From the NCBI RefSeq assembly GCF_000949255.1, contig NZ_JXUW01000010.1, positions 20,749-84,748 of the forward strand: a DNA stretch of 64,000 bases. The letters run 5' to 3'. Source of the stretch: Ferrimicrobium acidiphilum DSM 19497. Lineage in GTDB: Bacteria > Actinomycetota > Acidimicrobiia > Acidimicrobiales > Acidimicrobiaceae. This document shows, one piece after another, positions 10,845-19,230 of this stretch. The notes beneath the pieces are model-generated. The model was not told the origin of the DNA. It made no database searches and saw nothing but the letters and a program-made list of their open reading frames with translations. A program made the position numbers and the translations under genes. Position 1 is the stretch's first letter; each line of letters starts with the position of its first letter.

Positions 10845-11225
10845 CTCCTGCTGACAACATACGATCGGCGCTGCAACTCACCAGAGCACAGATGGTAGGC
10901 ACCCATGGTTTGCCTTCATCTTGGTATAAGCAGACAGTATGCAGCGGTCACGATGCCCAACCACAGTGGCTACAGTTCCAGGCGCACCTGCTAAACGTCA
11001 CCAGCCATTTTGCGCCCTAACGACGGCCACACCAGAACTTCGTAGGATCGCAATCCGGCTCGGACAGCAATGTATCGGATCCAACAACACCCATTCACCT
11101 GAACAACGTTAGCAACCAAGGTAGCGCCCATGCGAAAACCAGCGAACCCAGTTCGCGGGTTAACAACTCTGTGGCTGCTCGGAGACCGAGCTTAGCCGGT
11201 TACGAAATCCAGCGGCGGTTGATAG
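10845..11225. other. non-coding stretch, nothing recognised
   Basis: About 380 bp between the MaoC gene and a short minus-strand reading frame. I see no long reading frame, RNA gene or clear repeat. It probably holds the 3' regions of the two flanking genes. Confidence 0.4.
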
Positions 11226-11387
11226 CTAATGGATTGCCACCACTCCAAGTGTCCATAATCCAACTGCTAGGACAAGAATTAGCAGCAACATGGTCACGGC
11301 AAGCTTGAACACCAGCCGTACCCCCACCAAGACCAAGACAACTATGACCAAGAACTCAGGCCAGCTACTGGACCCACTGAGATGCAC
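11226..11387 (-). CDS. possible 53-residue membrane protein
   Basis: A short minus-strand frame starts at GTG (11387), preceded six bases upstream by AGAGGGG, and ends with TAG. The peptide begins MHLSGSSSWPEF and is then almost entirely hydrophobic (LVIVVLVLVGVRLVF, then LLLILVLAVGLWTLGVV), giving two closely spaced transmembrane helices, the second ending in AIH. No family is recognised. The ribosome site and composition support a real small gene in an otherwise empty 630-bp gap, but without conservation data it remains a candidate. Confidence 0.4.
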   Translation of the reverse strand: MHLSGSSSWPEFLVIVVLVLVGVRLVFKLAVTMLLLILVLAVGLWTLGVVAIH

Positions 11388-11479
11388 CGGCAACCCCTCT
11401 CTTCCTCGACCACCTGCGAATGGTCGGGCGCCTCGTTAGCCTACCGCATCAAAGTGATAGTTAGAGTAAGGTCAATCGG

Positions 11480-12337
11480 ATGGGGCATCACATCGATCAA
11501 GAGTGGTCAGAACTCACGCAGCTAACCAGCAGCGACGATATACCATCGGAGACTTCGGTGATCCTAGGCGCACCGGAGCTCGGTAAGAAGGAGGCGAAAA
11601 AGATCCGACGCCGGGCGGTCAAGAGACTCGTCGCGCTCCAAGAGGCGCTCTACGCACAGGCGACAGACGGAGTACTTGTAGTTCTTCAGGGTCTTGACAC
11701 CGCTGGAAAAGATGGAACGATTCGCGCTGTTTTCGGCGGAGTCAATCCCCAGGGTGTGAAGGTGCATGGTTTCAAGGTTCCAACCCCCGACGAAGCAGCT
11801 CATGACTACCTGTACCGCATCCACCAAGCCGTCCCCGCACGAGGTGAGATCGGCGTATTTAACCGATCGCACTACGAAGATCTCATCGTTCCACTAGCAA
11901 CCAAGAAGATGACAGAAAAAGCGTTCATGACACGCATCGACGAGATCCATGAATTCGAGAGCTACCTTCTCGAACAGAAGATCACGATCGTGAAATTATA
12001 TCTTCATGTCTCCTACGAGGAACAAGGAAGGCGGCTGCTAAGCCGGCTGAAGAATCCAGAGAAGCATTGGAAGTTTTCGCCGAATGACCTCACTACTCGC
12101 GAACACTTCAGTAGCTTTTCTGAAGCCTACAGACGCATCATACCTGCCACCTCGTTCGATGAACTACCGTGGCATATCATCCCCGCAGATCAGAGATGGT
12201 ATCGCAACTCGGTCGCATCCTCCATCGTCACCGAAGCCGTTGCCGCGCTTGCACCTCACGCCCCCGAAATCGATATCGCCCATATCGCAAAGATTCGCGA
12301 CGAGCTTACAACAGAGCTAAATGACTCCAACTACTGA
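11480..12337 (+). CDS. ppk2: polyphosphate kinase 2 family protein
   Basis: PPK2 enzymes transfer phosphate between polyphosphate and nucleotides. This 285-residue, single-domain protein has Walker A GLDTAGKDGT (71-80), the segment GGVNPQGVKVHGFKVP, the Walker B region GEIGVFNRSHYEDLIVP, and the lid region RLKNPEKHWKFSPND. The layout fits the short one-domain PPK2 class, which uses polyP to phosphorylate AMP, ADP or both; the exact class cannot be settled by eye. The ATG at 11480 follows TAAGG about eight bases upstream. It is a single gene flanked by convergent and divergent neighbours. Confidence 0.92.
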   Translation: MGHHIDQEWSELTQLTSSDDIPSETSVILGAPELGKKEAKKIRRRAVKRLVALQEALYAQATDGVLVVLQGLDTAGKDGTIRAVFGGVNPQGVKVHGFKVPTPDEAAHDYLYRIHQAVPARGEIGVFNRSHYEDLIVPLATKKMTEKAFMTRIDEIHEFESYLLEQKITIVKLYLHVSYEEQGRRLLSRLKNPEKHWKFSPNDLTTREHFSSFSEAYRRIIPATSFDELPWHIIPADQRWYRNSVASSIVTEAVAALAPHAPEIDIAHIAKIRDELTTELNDSNY

Positions 12338-12499
12338 ATAACTTCCGCGGCTAACCAACTCCAGCCGCTGAGCAAAACAGGACAACCGGTGGATCCGTTC
12401 TCCGACAGACGTCGTCAACTCACACCCATGCCGGTGACGATCACACTCGGCCTGCAGCCTCACTCGGCGTATAACCTCACCCGGGGTTCAACAGTCCCT

Positions 12500-12874
12500 C
12501 TAGTGAAACCAGGTCTTGGCGTAGAGCCTAGATTGAGGATGAATGAAGAGTGCAAACATAACCACTGTCAAAACTACGTTCAATAGCTGGGCACCAAATA
12601 GTGATGATAATCCCGCCGTGAAGACGAGATAGATCAAAAGCAGGAGTGGGATACCTGTAGCCACCACTGCTGCGTAGTAGCCATACTTTCGCGAATTCGC
12701 AACACCATAGGCACCACCAAGCGGAAGCAGAATGTCTAGAAGAAGTATAGGAATGGACAGGCCACCGCCAAATAACACCGCCAAGATAGCCAGCGCGGCG
12801 TTGAGATACAGGAGCAGAACACCAATCTGAAGCGTCTGTGGTTGTGTTCGATCGAACAGCTTAAGCTCTCTCAT
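12500..12874 (-). CDS. small polytopic membrane protein of unknown function
   Basis: A 124-residue protein with four predicted transmembrane segments (about 17-36, 42-60, 68-87 and 92-112) and short charged ends (MRELKLFDRTQPQ at the start, QSRLYAKTWFH at the end). No family is recognised. It is divergent from the VIT-type transporter gene, whose coding start lies about 100 bp away, so the two may share a control region, but nothing beyond position links them. The sustained hydrophobic pattern and lack of an alternative frame support a real gene. Confidence 0.65.
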   Translation of the reverse strand: MRELKLFDRTQPQTLQIGVLLLYLNAALAILAVLFGGGLSIPILLLDILLPLGGAYGVANSRKYGYYAAVVATGIPLLLLIYLVFTAGLSSLFGAQLLNVVLTVVMFALFIHPQSRLYAKTWFH

Positions 12875-12974
12875 CGCTTCAGTCTAACCGATGATAGAAC
12901 AGAATTCCCAAAACGGATCTCAGGAAGTTGAAACCGGGCGCTCAACGCTATACTTGGTGCGCTATTGTGAAGGC

Positions 12975-13676
12975 ATGGAAGCTCACCACAATGGTCACCG
13001 CGACATCTCCGGTGGCGGCGCACGCGCCGCGGTGTTTGGCGTCTCAGATGGACTGCTATCGAACGTTGCCTTAATTCTTGGCGTAGCCGGCGCCCATCCC
13101 GCACCCAAAGCGGTAGTTATCGCCGGACTGGCAGGTCTCGTTGCTGGAGCCTTTTCCATGGGAGTTGGCGAGTATATCTCAATGGGAGCTCAACGCGAGT
13201 TGTTCGAACATGAATTAAGGATCGAAGCTACCGAGATTCGTGAACGTCCCGATGCCGAGACTCGCGAACTTACCGAGCTCTATGTATCTAGAGGGGTTCC
13301 CAAAGAGCTCGCGGCCGAGGTGTCTGATTACCTAATGCGAAACCCCGACACCGCCCTACAGGTCCATGCCCAAGAGGAGCTCGGGGTTGCACCGGACTCG
13401 GTAGGATCGCCAATCCAAGCCGCACTCGCCTCCTTCTTCTCCTTCGCCATTGGTGCCCTTATTCCACTCGTCGCGTGGTTTGTCACCATCGGGTCGGCTG
13501 CTGTCATCGCCTCAGCCATTTCAGCAGGAGTAGCGAGCCTGCTTGTCGGTGGTGGGCTGGCAGCGATGACCGGACGCAGCGTTAGCAAAGGTGCGGCCCG
13601 CCAGTTCATTCTCAGCGCAGTCGCGGCACTGGTAACCTATGGAGTAGGCCACTTCCTTGGAGCTACGATACGCTAG
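12975..13676 (+). CDS. VIT1/CCC1-type iron/manganese transporter family protein
   Basis: The protein (233 residues from the ATG at 12975) matches the VIT/CCC1 family: RAAVFGVSDGLLSNVALILG, then GLAGLVAGAFSMGVGEYISM, with the cytoplasmic metal-binding insert rich in Glu (REELFEHELRIE-like region and EIRERPDAETRELTELY), and three more hydrophobic segments towards the C-terminus. Family members export or compartmentalise Fe2+ and Mn2+. The frame opens 28 codons upstream, but the family N-terminus starts close to MEAHHNGHRDISGGGARAA, and GAAGG lies just before that ATG. In an iron-rich or acidic habitat such a transporter would serve iron detoxification; that is inference. Confidence 0.9.
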   Translation: MEAHHNGHRDISGGGARAAVFGVSDGLLSNVALILGVAGAHPAPKAVVIAGLAGLVAGAFSMGVGEYISMGAQRELFEHELRIEATEIRERPDAETRELTELYVSRGVPKELAAEVSDYLMRNPDTALQVHAQEELGVAPDSVGSPIQAALASFFSFAIGALIPLVAWFVTIGSAAVIASAISAGVASLLVGGGLAAMTGRSVSKGAARQFILSAVAALVTYGVGHFLGATIR

Positions 13677-13698
13677 CTAGCTCTCGGCCCAGCTAGCT
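13675..13698. terminator. stem-loop at the 3' end of the VIT transporter gene
   Basis: AGCTAGCT at 13675-13682 is repeated inverted at 13691-13698 around an 8-base loop, starting within the stop codon of the transporter gene. A third GCTAGC follows at 13708. The stem is not followed by a strong T-run, so this is at best a weak terminator; each arm is itself palindromic, so a protein-binding site is possible too. Confidence 0.3.
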
Positions 13699-13807
13699 TT
13701 CGGAACGGCTAGCTGCGTCTCCGCTAGTGGTATCACCAATTGAGGACACCACGACATTGGGGATCTTGCAACCAAGCAACTCGAGACCGCCTTGCTAGAC
13801 TCAGTAC

Positions 13808-14644
13808 GTGCCCTTAGCCCACTCGATTGAGACTCGAAGAATCATCAAATTTACAGACGGTGTCACCAGCGTCGCCATGGACTCTCTCATCCAAGAGGAA
13901 CCTCTGGTTATTGACGTCGAGTGGCCAGGAACCGACTCTGTGCACTTCACCACCACGATGCGTACACCCGGCGATGACTTTGCTCTAGCGATAGGAATTT
14001 TAGCCACCGAGAGCGGAATCACCAAGGATGACATACGTCAGACTCGATACTGCGTTGGCCCCGGGAACATCCAAGATTACAACAAGGTCACCGTTGCGCT
14101 CCGCAAGCCGGTAAAGCTTCAGCCTTCAGATCTGCGACCCGTATCCTGCGGTTGGTGTGGGACCGCGGATCTCGTCGACCGACTCGTGGTCACCATGGCA
14201 TCATCGTCCAGCCAGAGCTACCAGGTGCGCGACGTTCTCGATCTCTTCGACGAATTCGATCAACACCAAAAGACATTCCAGGCCACCGGTGCTTCGCATG
14301 CAGCGCTTCTAAAACCTCGTGAAGGTGAGATCATCATGGGCGAGGATGTCGGGCGCCACAACGCACTGGACAAAGCAATCGGTCACGCCATCCTTGATGG
14401 AGTATCACTTGCCAATGGCATAGCCCTACTCTCGGGGCGAGCTGGATCAGACCTGGTACTCAAAGCCGCGCGTGCCGGCCTCTCGCACATCGCCTCAGTT
14501 TCAGCTCCCACAGCTCTAGCCGTTGAGCTTGCCAACCAAGCAGGGATAACCCTTCTCGGGTTTGTTCGATCTGGAAGATTAAACCTGTACACCCATGCTG
14601 AAGGTCTGGAAGAAACCTACGATGCAACTCGCGTTCTTCGCTGA
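13808..14644 (+). CDS. fdhD: formate dehydrogenase accessory sulfurtransferase FdhD
   Basis: FdhD passes sulfur from a cysteine desulfurase to the molybdenum cofactor of formate dehydrogenase, which is needed for activity. The 278-residue protein has the functional cysteine pair in SCGWCG (C114, C117), the GEDVGRHNALDKAIG motif and the C-terminal SAPTALAVELANQAGITLLGF-like block (here given in parts: SAPTALAVELA, GITLLGFVR). The start is a GTG at 13808. It is not adjacent to the formate dehydrogenase at 27-30 kb but presumably serves it. The last 28 bp overlap the convergent whiB gene. Confidence 0.94.
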   Translation: MPLAHSIETRRIIKFTDGVTSVAMDSLIQEEPLVIDVEWPGTDSVHFTTTMRTPGDDFALAIGILATESGITKDDIRQTRYCVGPGNIQDYNKVTVALRKPVKLQPSDLRPVSCGWCGTADLVDRLVVTMASSSSQSYQVRDVLDLFDEFDQHQKTFQATGASHAALLKPREGEIIMGEDVGRHNALDKAIGHAILDGVSLANGIALLSGRAGSDLVLKAARAGLSHIASVSAPTALAVELANQAGITLLGFVRSGRLNLYTHAEGLEETYDATRVLR

Positions 14645-14907
14645 ATCCGACGAATCCGACGAATCATACGCCGCTCTTCCTCGTCCTTGCCTCCCCAAAT
14701 CCCATACTCTTGGTTAGTCCGCAAAGCAAATTCGAGACACTCTAAGGAGACCGCGCACTCTGCGCAGAACTCCTTCACCCTGCGAATCTGAATCTCGGCG
14801 TCGCCAGTGACGCCAACTGGGAAAAACCATCCAGGATCCATCTCTCGGCACTTGGCGTTGCTTCGCCACGCTTCGTAGTCCCAGGTCGCTAACTTTGCCG
14901 ACTCCAT
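14617..14907 (-). CDS. WhiB-family iron-sulfur transcription regulator
   Basis: WhiB-like proteins are [4Fe-4S] regulators confined to actinobacteria and their phages. This 96-residue protein has the four cluster cysteines C20, C48, C51 and C57 (CxxC followed by C after five residues), the GIWGG turn at 69-73, and a basic C-terminal tail (RRMIRRIRRIQRRTR) that contacts DNA. Such proteins bind the sigma factor and respond to redox state or NO. It is convergent with fdhD and overlaps it by 28 bp. The 240 bp upstream are AT-rich and probably hold its promoter. Which Wbl subclass it belongs to cannot be judged safely. Confidence 0.95.
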   Translation of the reverse strand: MESAKLATWDYEAWRSNAKCREMDPGWFFPVGVTGDAEIQIRRVKEFCAECAVSLECLEFALRTNQEYGIWGGKDEEERRMIRRIRRIQRRTRVAS

Positions 14908-15145
14908 CGAACACCTCCGAATTCGTTCTGTGCAACCTCGATCCCCCGTGTTCGAGCCACCAACCGAGTCATCATACCAACGAGTAGCGAGTCAATTTAT
15001 GGACCCCATTGTCCCTCACCGCATCGCCCACTTGACCGGACGACATAATAAGTATAATACAAGCTTCCTGACTTAGGTATACACAAAGCTCGCACTAATA
15101 CTGCAACCAATCTTCTGCTGAAACTATTCTCGAGGAGCCGACAAG

Positions 15146-15859
15146 CTACGAACAAGACTCAAGTCGCCGATCGCCACGAAGCTGACCCAGGAGGCCACGG
15201 ATCATCGCAGCCAACGCTACCGGAGAGGAGTGAAGGATGTCATGCCCAGAAGCTGGCAACAGCTCCAGGGTGGCACTAGGTAGACGATCGGCAGCATGAA
15301 CCATAGCTGCTAGTGGGACCACCCTATCTCGCAGACCAGCTACGATCACCGACGGGCATCGCACAAATGGCAACTGGTTCTCCACCAGACGCAGCTCGGC
15401 TAGAAGGTGACGTTGCTCGGCTAAAAAACTTCGACGGGTCCGTCCAAACTGGGAATGTCTTCGTATGCCAAGAGTGACGCCAGCGATCAGCGCAGATGTC
15501 ATGTCGCCGAAAAACCGTGCGGCGAGTAGCCGATCAATTGCCACAAGCGAAGTTTGAGTGATAGGGGGCGCTGCCAATACCAGTCCTGCCACCCGCTCAG
15601 GGTCAAGCTGAGCGGCCCGTACCGCGATGGTTGCACCCAACGAGTGTCCTATAAGGAGAACCCGACGAGAGCCAAACTGTTCCAACACCCATTTCGCATT
15701 AGCCTCAATTCCGACCACACCGAGCGGATTCGAACCCCAGCCTGGCCTGTCCATGCAGACGACTCTCAACCGAGGATCCATCCACCGATGGACAAGAGCA
15801 AAATCCTCCTTCTTCCCAGGTTGTCCGTGCAGAAATACCACCTCAAGATCATTTACCAT
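15146..15859 (-). CDS. alpha/beta hydrolase
   Basis: An alpha/beta-hydrolase-fold protein of 237 residues from the ATG at 15859. It has an oxyanion-hole HGQPG near residue 11, the nucleophile elbow GHSLG (Ser73), a late acidic residue in AGLRDRVVPL, and the catalytic His in SGHDILHS. The substrate is unknown; haloperoxidase-like or ester hydrolases look alike at this level. An in-frame upstream start (15898) exists but would overlap the permease gene by 50 bp, while 15859 leaves an 11-bp overlap. Cotranscription with the DMT permease upstream is likely. Confidence 0.85.
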   Translation of the reverse strand: MVNDLEVVFLHGQPGKKEDFALVHRWMDPRLRVVCMDRPGWGSNPLGVVGIEANAKWVLEQFGSRRVLLIGHSLGATIAVRAAQLDPERVAGLVLAAPPITQTSLVAIDRLLAARFFGDMTSALIAGVTLGIRRHSQFGRTRRSFLAEQRHLLAELRLVENQLPFVRCPSVIVAGLRDRVVPLAAMVHAADRLPSATLELLPASGHDILHSSPVALAAMIRGLLGQLRGDRRLESCS

Positions 15860-16706
15860 CGTGGAGCTCCGAATCGACACGAACCTCGGACTGCGCAAGA
15901 TAGATCAATGCGAGAATCTCCACTACAAGGGCGAGGATGCTGGCTAACGCGCTTGGACCAGCCCGAAAGAGCGGCGTCTGCAGCGCTAATGTGCTGATGG
16001 TGATAGCAGCGATAGGCTCTCCAACCGCCACCAAAGGCAACACGCGCGCGAGACTCTGTTGTTGAAAGGCACTCTGCACAACCAGGAGTGCAAGTGCCCC
16101 TACCACCAGTAAAATCCAGAGTTCCCAATGTTCAAGAGTACGAAGCGCTCCAAACTGGGTCCAAATAATCCCTACTTCGCGCTCAAATATAGAGACGATG
16201 CCTAGCAAAATGGCACCTAACATCGCCTGGACCCTGCCATGGCCAGCCAATAGCGGCCGCAACAGGGTCACGGTCAACAGACCGATGACAACCCCAAGTG
16301 CTCCAATCACTATGGATGGAGTGATGAAAATGGTTCGCCCGCTCGCCGGCGGACTAAGGACGAGAAAGGTGATGAGTGAGCCACAGCTCACAAATAGCGC
16401 GACCACATCACCAACTCCGATAGGTCTGCGAGCAAGAAAATGCTCGAAAAGCACGGCGAGAACAAAGCCACTCGCAAGAATCGGCAATACCTGAGGGACC
16501 GACCCGTACTTTAAAGCGAAGAACTGCGCCCCACCTCCGACAATATCAAAAACTGCCCCGAGGCCAAAGCGCGGGTTTGCCAATAGCCTCCACAAAAGGC
16601 TGAAACGAAGATTTAACTCGGTTGCCGAAGCCGTACTGGCTTGGAACTGTAAAACCGCAGCCATCCCAAAGCAGACCGCAGCCAGTAGAGAAAGAAGCAC
16701 CACCAC
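15849..16706 (-). CDS. DMT-superfamily (EamA-like) permease
   Basis: A membrane protein with about nine to ten hydrophobic segments across its length, e.g. VVVLLSLLAAVCFGMAAVLQ at the start, FVLAVLFEHFLARRPIG, GALGVVIGLLTVTLL, LWILLVVGALALLVVQ and VVEILALIYLAQ at the end. The pattern of repeated helical hairpins and the EHFLARRPIG motif fit the drug/metabolite transporter superfamily. The frame is open to 16781, but that start would overlap the divergent glycosyltransferase gene by 34 bp; a run of three GTG codons at 16706-16698, just before the first helix, gives a more natural start. Substrate unknown. Confidence 0.75.
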   Translation of the reverse strand: MVVLLSLLAAVCFGMAAVLQFQASTASATELNLRFSLLWRLLANPRFGLGAVFDIVGGGAQFFALKYGSVPQVLPILASGFVLAVLFEHFLARRPIGVGDVVALFVSCGSLITFLVLSPPASGRTIFITPSIVIGALGVVIGLLTVTLLRPLLAGHGRVQAMLGAILLGIVSIFEREVGIIWTQFGALRTLEHWELWILLVVGALALLVVQSAFQQQSLARVLPLVAVGEPIAAITISTLALQTPLFRAGPSALASILALVVEILALIYLAQSEVRVDSELHDGK

Positions 16707-16747
16707 GAGGTCTCTAAGTCTATGACCAACTGGTAGGATGAACGTCA

Positions 16748-18520
16748 ATGTCAACCACAAAGGCACTCCTGCTCTCTGCAAGAATGGGTGGCGGCCACAA
16801 CGGGGTAGCCCGAGTCGTTTCTGAGGAACTCGCTAGCTACGGGATCGAATGCGAGACTCGTGATTTTCTTGATGCCTCGCCTCGTATGGGACGCATCCTT
16901 GAGCGTGGCTTCAAGCTCGAGGTGGAGCGAGCCCCATGGGCCTATCAGCTCGAGTTCTGGTTATGGAACGGATTCACACCTATTGTCACCTTCACACGTC
17001 GAGTGCTCCAGGCATTTTTTCAGCGCGGCGTGGCTCGTTGGATCGAAGACATAGATCCTGACATAATCATTGCACTCCATCCCTTCAGTGCCCAACTGCT
17101 AGGCCAGATGCGCCACCAACGCAATCCTGTGGTCTCTAATCGACCAATCGCAACCTTTCTCACTGACTATTCAGTTCACCCTCTCTGGGTGCATCCAGAC
17201 GTTGATCTCCATCTTTGTGTCTCTGAGACGGCGGCTGTGCAGGCTCGCACTCGCGCGGGTGCCTCCGGAGAGATAGTGGTCACCGGACCCTTCGTTGACC
17301 CCAAGTTCTTTAGCCACGTCGACAGACAAGCGGCGCGGGAGGCGCTATCGATTCCGAACGATCGCTTCGTAGCACTGATCGTCTCGGGGTCATGGGGAGT
17401 TGGTGATATAGCCGAGACCTTTCAGCTCCTGGCGAGCAACGATGAATTCTTCCCCGTCGCGCTCTGTGGACACAACCGCGATCTTCAAGTTCAACTCGCA
17501 AACGATACACGTGGGTTAGCTGTTGGCTGGACAGACGATGTTCGTCTCTACATGGCAGCTGCTGATGTCGTGATCCAAAACGCCGGAGGACTTACCTCGC
17601 TAGAGGCGATGGCGGCAGAGCGCCCTGTGATCTCCTACCGCCCTATCGCGGGTCATGGACGTGAAAATGTAGCCGCGATGGAGTCAGCTGGGGCCACCGT
17701 ATGGTGCCACGACAAGAACGAACTAGTTGAACAGGTGCGAAGCCTGAGCAACGAGCCGTCTGAACAGGTAAACAAGCAGCTCGGCCAGTTCCAACCCGCT
17801 CCCCACCAGCCGATCCTAGAGCTTTTACACGAAGCTCGCTTGACACAGACAACGCGTCGGGGAGTGTGGGCTCTTCGCCTCACGCGCACTGCGGCGATGT
17901 TGATCGCCCTTTTCGTGATGGCCAACCTGGTCTCAGGAGTGATCGGCTATCACGGCCTGAACCTGACCAAGACCGCCAGCAAATCAAACTATGTCTATCT
18001 CTCCGTCCGGCTCTCATCACAGCAGCTCGCGAATCCAAAGATCGATAGATTGGCGACAAGCTCTGGCATCGGGGTTGTTGTTACTGGTCAGCAAGCCATC
18101 TCGGATCCAAACGCGGTCCGCTACGCCTACCATCAGGGTGTCGAGGTGATCAACGGCGGGACTGGCACCTCCTCGGACTTTAACTTCATACTCCCAGAGA
18201 ACGACTTATCTACGGGGCGAGCCGATCTCGCACACGCCCTTGGGGTGCAGGTGAACGCCTATCTTCCTCAAAACACAATGAATGCCTTTGATCTTGCGTG
18301 GGCTTCACTCCACCACCAAACCATCATCCCGGCTCGCATTATTTCACACCGCTTCAACATCAATCCTAACCCGGGGGCGATTCTGGAGCTGAATCTCACC
18401 AGCATGTCGATCACTCACGCTGCTAAGGTCATCGAGGCTGAGATAACACATCTTGGCAGGAAGCACCTCATCCTGGCACCGTTTGCAACTCTCCACGCTA
18501 CGAGCGCGGTACGCGCATGA
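16748..18520 (+). CDS. MGDG-synthase-like glycosyltransferase with membrane anchor and exported C-terminal domain
   Basis: A 590-residue protein in three parts. Residues 1 to about 360 form a GT28/MGDG-synthase-type glycosyltransferase: LLLSARMGGGHNGVARVV at the start, FLTDYSVHPLWVHPDVD, VTGPFVDPKF, and the sugar-nucleotide site VIQNAGGLTSLEAMAAERPV. A transmembrane helix follows at about 375-395 (AAMLIALFVMANLVSGVIG). The remaining 190 residues would lie outside the cytoplasm and look like a degenerate NodB-type barrel (GVVVTGQQAISDPNAV, HALGVQVNAYL) without the usual TFDDGP motif. It overlaps the true deacetylase gene downstream by 4 bp. Synthesis and trimming of a glycolipid or wall glycan is a reasonable inference. 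Confidence 0.8.
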   Translation: MSTTKALLLSARMGGGHNGVARVVSEELASYGIECETRDFLDASPRMGRILERGFKLEVERAPWAYQLEFWLWNGFTPIVTFTRRVLQAFFQRGVARWIEDIDPDIIIALHPFSAQLLGQMRHQRNPVVSNRPIATFLTDYSVHPLWVHPDVDLHLCVSETAAVQARTRAGASGEIVVTGPFVDPKFFSHVDRQAAREALSIPNDRFVALIVSGSWGVGDIAETFQLLASNDEFFPVALCGHNRDLQVQLANDTRGLAVGWTDDVRLYMAAADVVIQNAGGLTSLEAMAAERPVISYRPIAGHGRENVAAMESAGATVWCHDKNELVEQVRSLSNEPSEQVNKQLGQFQPAPHQPILELLHEARLTQTTRRGVWALRLTRTAAMLIALFVMANLVSGVIGYHGLNLTKTASKSNYVYLSVRLSSQQLANPKIDRLATSSGIGVVVTGQQAISDPNAVRYAYHQGVEVINGGTGTSSDFNFILPENDLSTGRADLAHALGVQVNAYLPQNTMNAFDLAWASLHHQTIIPARIISHRFNINPNPGAILELNLTSMSITHAAKVIEAEITHLGRKHLILAPFATLHATSAVRA

Positions 18521-19230
18521 AGACCACTACAGCGGCTGCCGCGGCGGTCGGTGCTAAGCTCACGATCCACATCGGATCCTTCCTGACCCACACCTGGATA
18601 CTTGCACCAATTAGCGCGCCCTGGCTCCTCGGCTTTGGCCATCCACAATCGGTTGCCCTAACATTTGACGACGGGCCCGACCCGATCTCGACTCCACTCA
18701 TACTCGACATCCTCGATCTCAACCAGGTCAAGGCGACCTTCTTCGTACTTGGAGAGATGGTCGATCGCCAACCGGAACTCACCCGCGAAATTATCGAGCG
18801 AGGACACGAACTCGGGACTCACGGGTATTGGCACAAGAACCATCTCTGGCGCAGCGCTAGAAGCATCCGCTACGATCTTGCACGAGCGATCGAGTCAATC
18901 GAAACCGCCACCGGCACTCGACCAACATGGTATCGGCCGCCGTATGGGATCATAACGAGAGCCGATCTGGTCGCTGCCCACGCCGAAGGACTCCGGCTGA
19001 TCCTCTGGGGAACATGGGGCAGAGACTGGCGCCGCCAAGCATCATCAGTCTCGGTGATGGCCGACATACGATCTAGATTCCGCCCTGGAGTCACCATCCT
19101 CCTGCATGACTCTGACTGTACCTCATATCCTGGATCATTCCAGGCAACACTCGCAGCTCTCCCTCAGCTCGTTGACCTAGTCAACTCGCAGCAGCTACGC
19201 TTCGCCACCCTCTCCAACCACGGGGTCTGA
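18517..19230 (+). CDS. polysaccharide deacetylase (NodB homology domain)
   Basis: A 237-residue carbohydrate esterase family 4 protein with an N-terminal hydrophobic stretch that could be a signal anchor. All five NodB motifs are visible: ALTFDDGPDP (metal and catalytic Asp51/Asp52), GTHGYWHKNH (metal His residues), RPPYG, the tryptophan region LWGTWGRDW, and ILLHDSD with the catalytic His. It should remove N-acetyl groups from an envelope sugar polymer. Its ATG overlaps the stop of the glycosyltransferase fusion gene (ATGA), so the two are translationally coupled. The 3' end overlaps the convergent AI-2E permease gene by 36 bp. Confidence 0.93.
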   Translation: MKTTTAAAAAVGAKLTIHIGSFLTHTWILAPISAPWLLGFGHPQSVALTFDDGPDPISTPLILDILDLNQVKATFFVLGEMVDRQPELTREIIERGHELGTHGYWHKNHLWRSARSIRYDLARAIESIETATGTRPTWYRPPYGIITRADLVAAHAEGLRLILWGTWGRDWRRQASSVSVMADIRSRFRPGVTILLHDSDCTSYPGSFQATLAALPQLVDLVNSQQLRFATLSNHGV

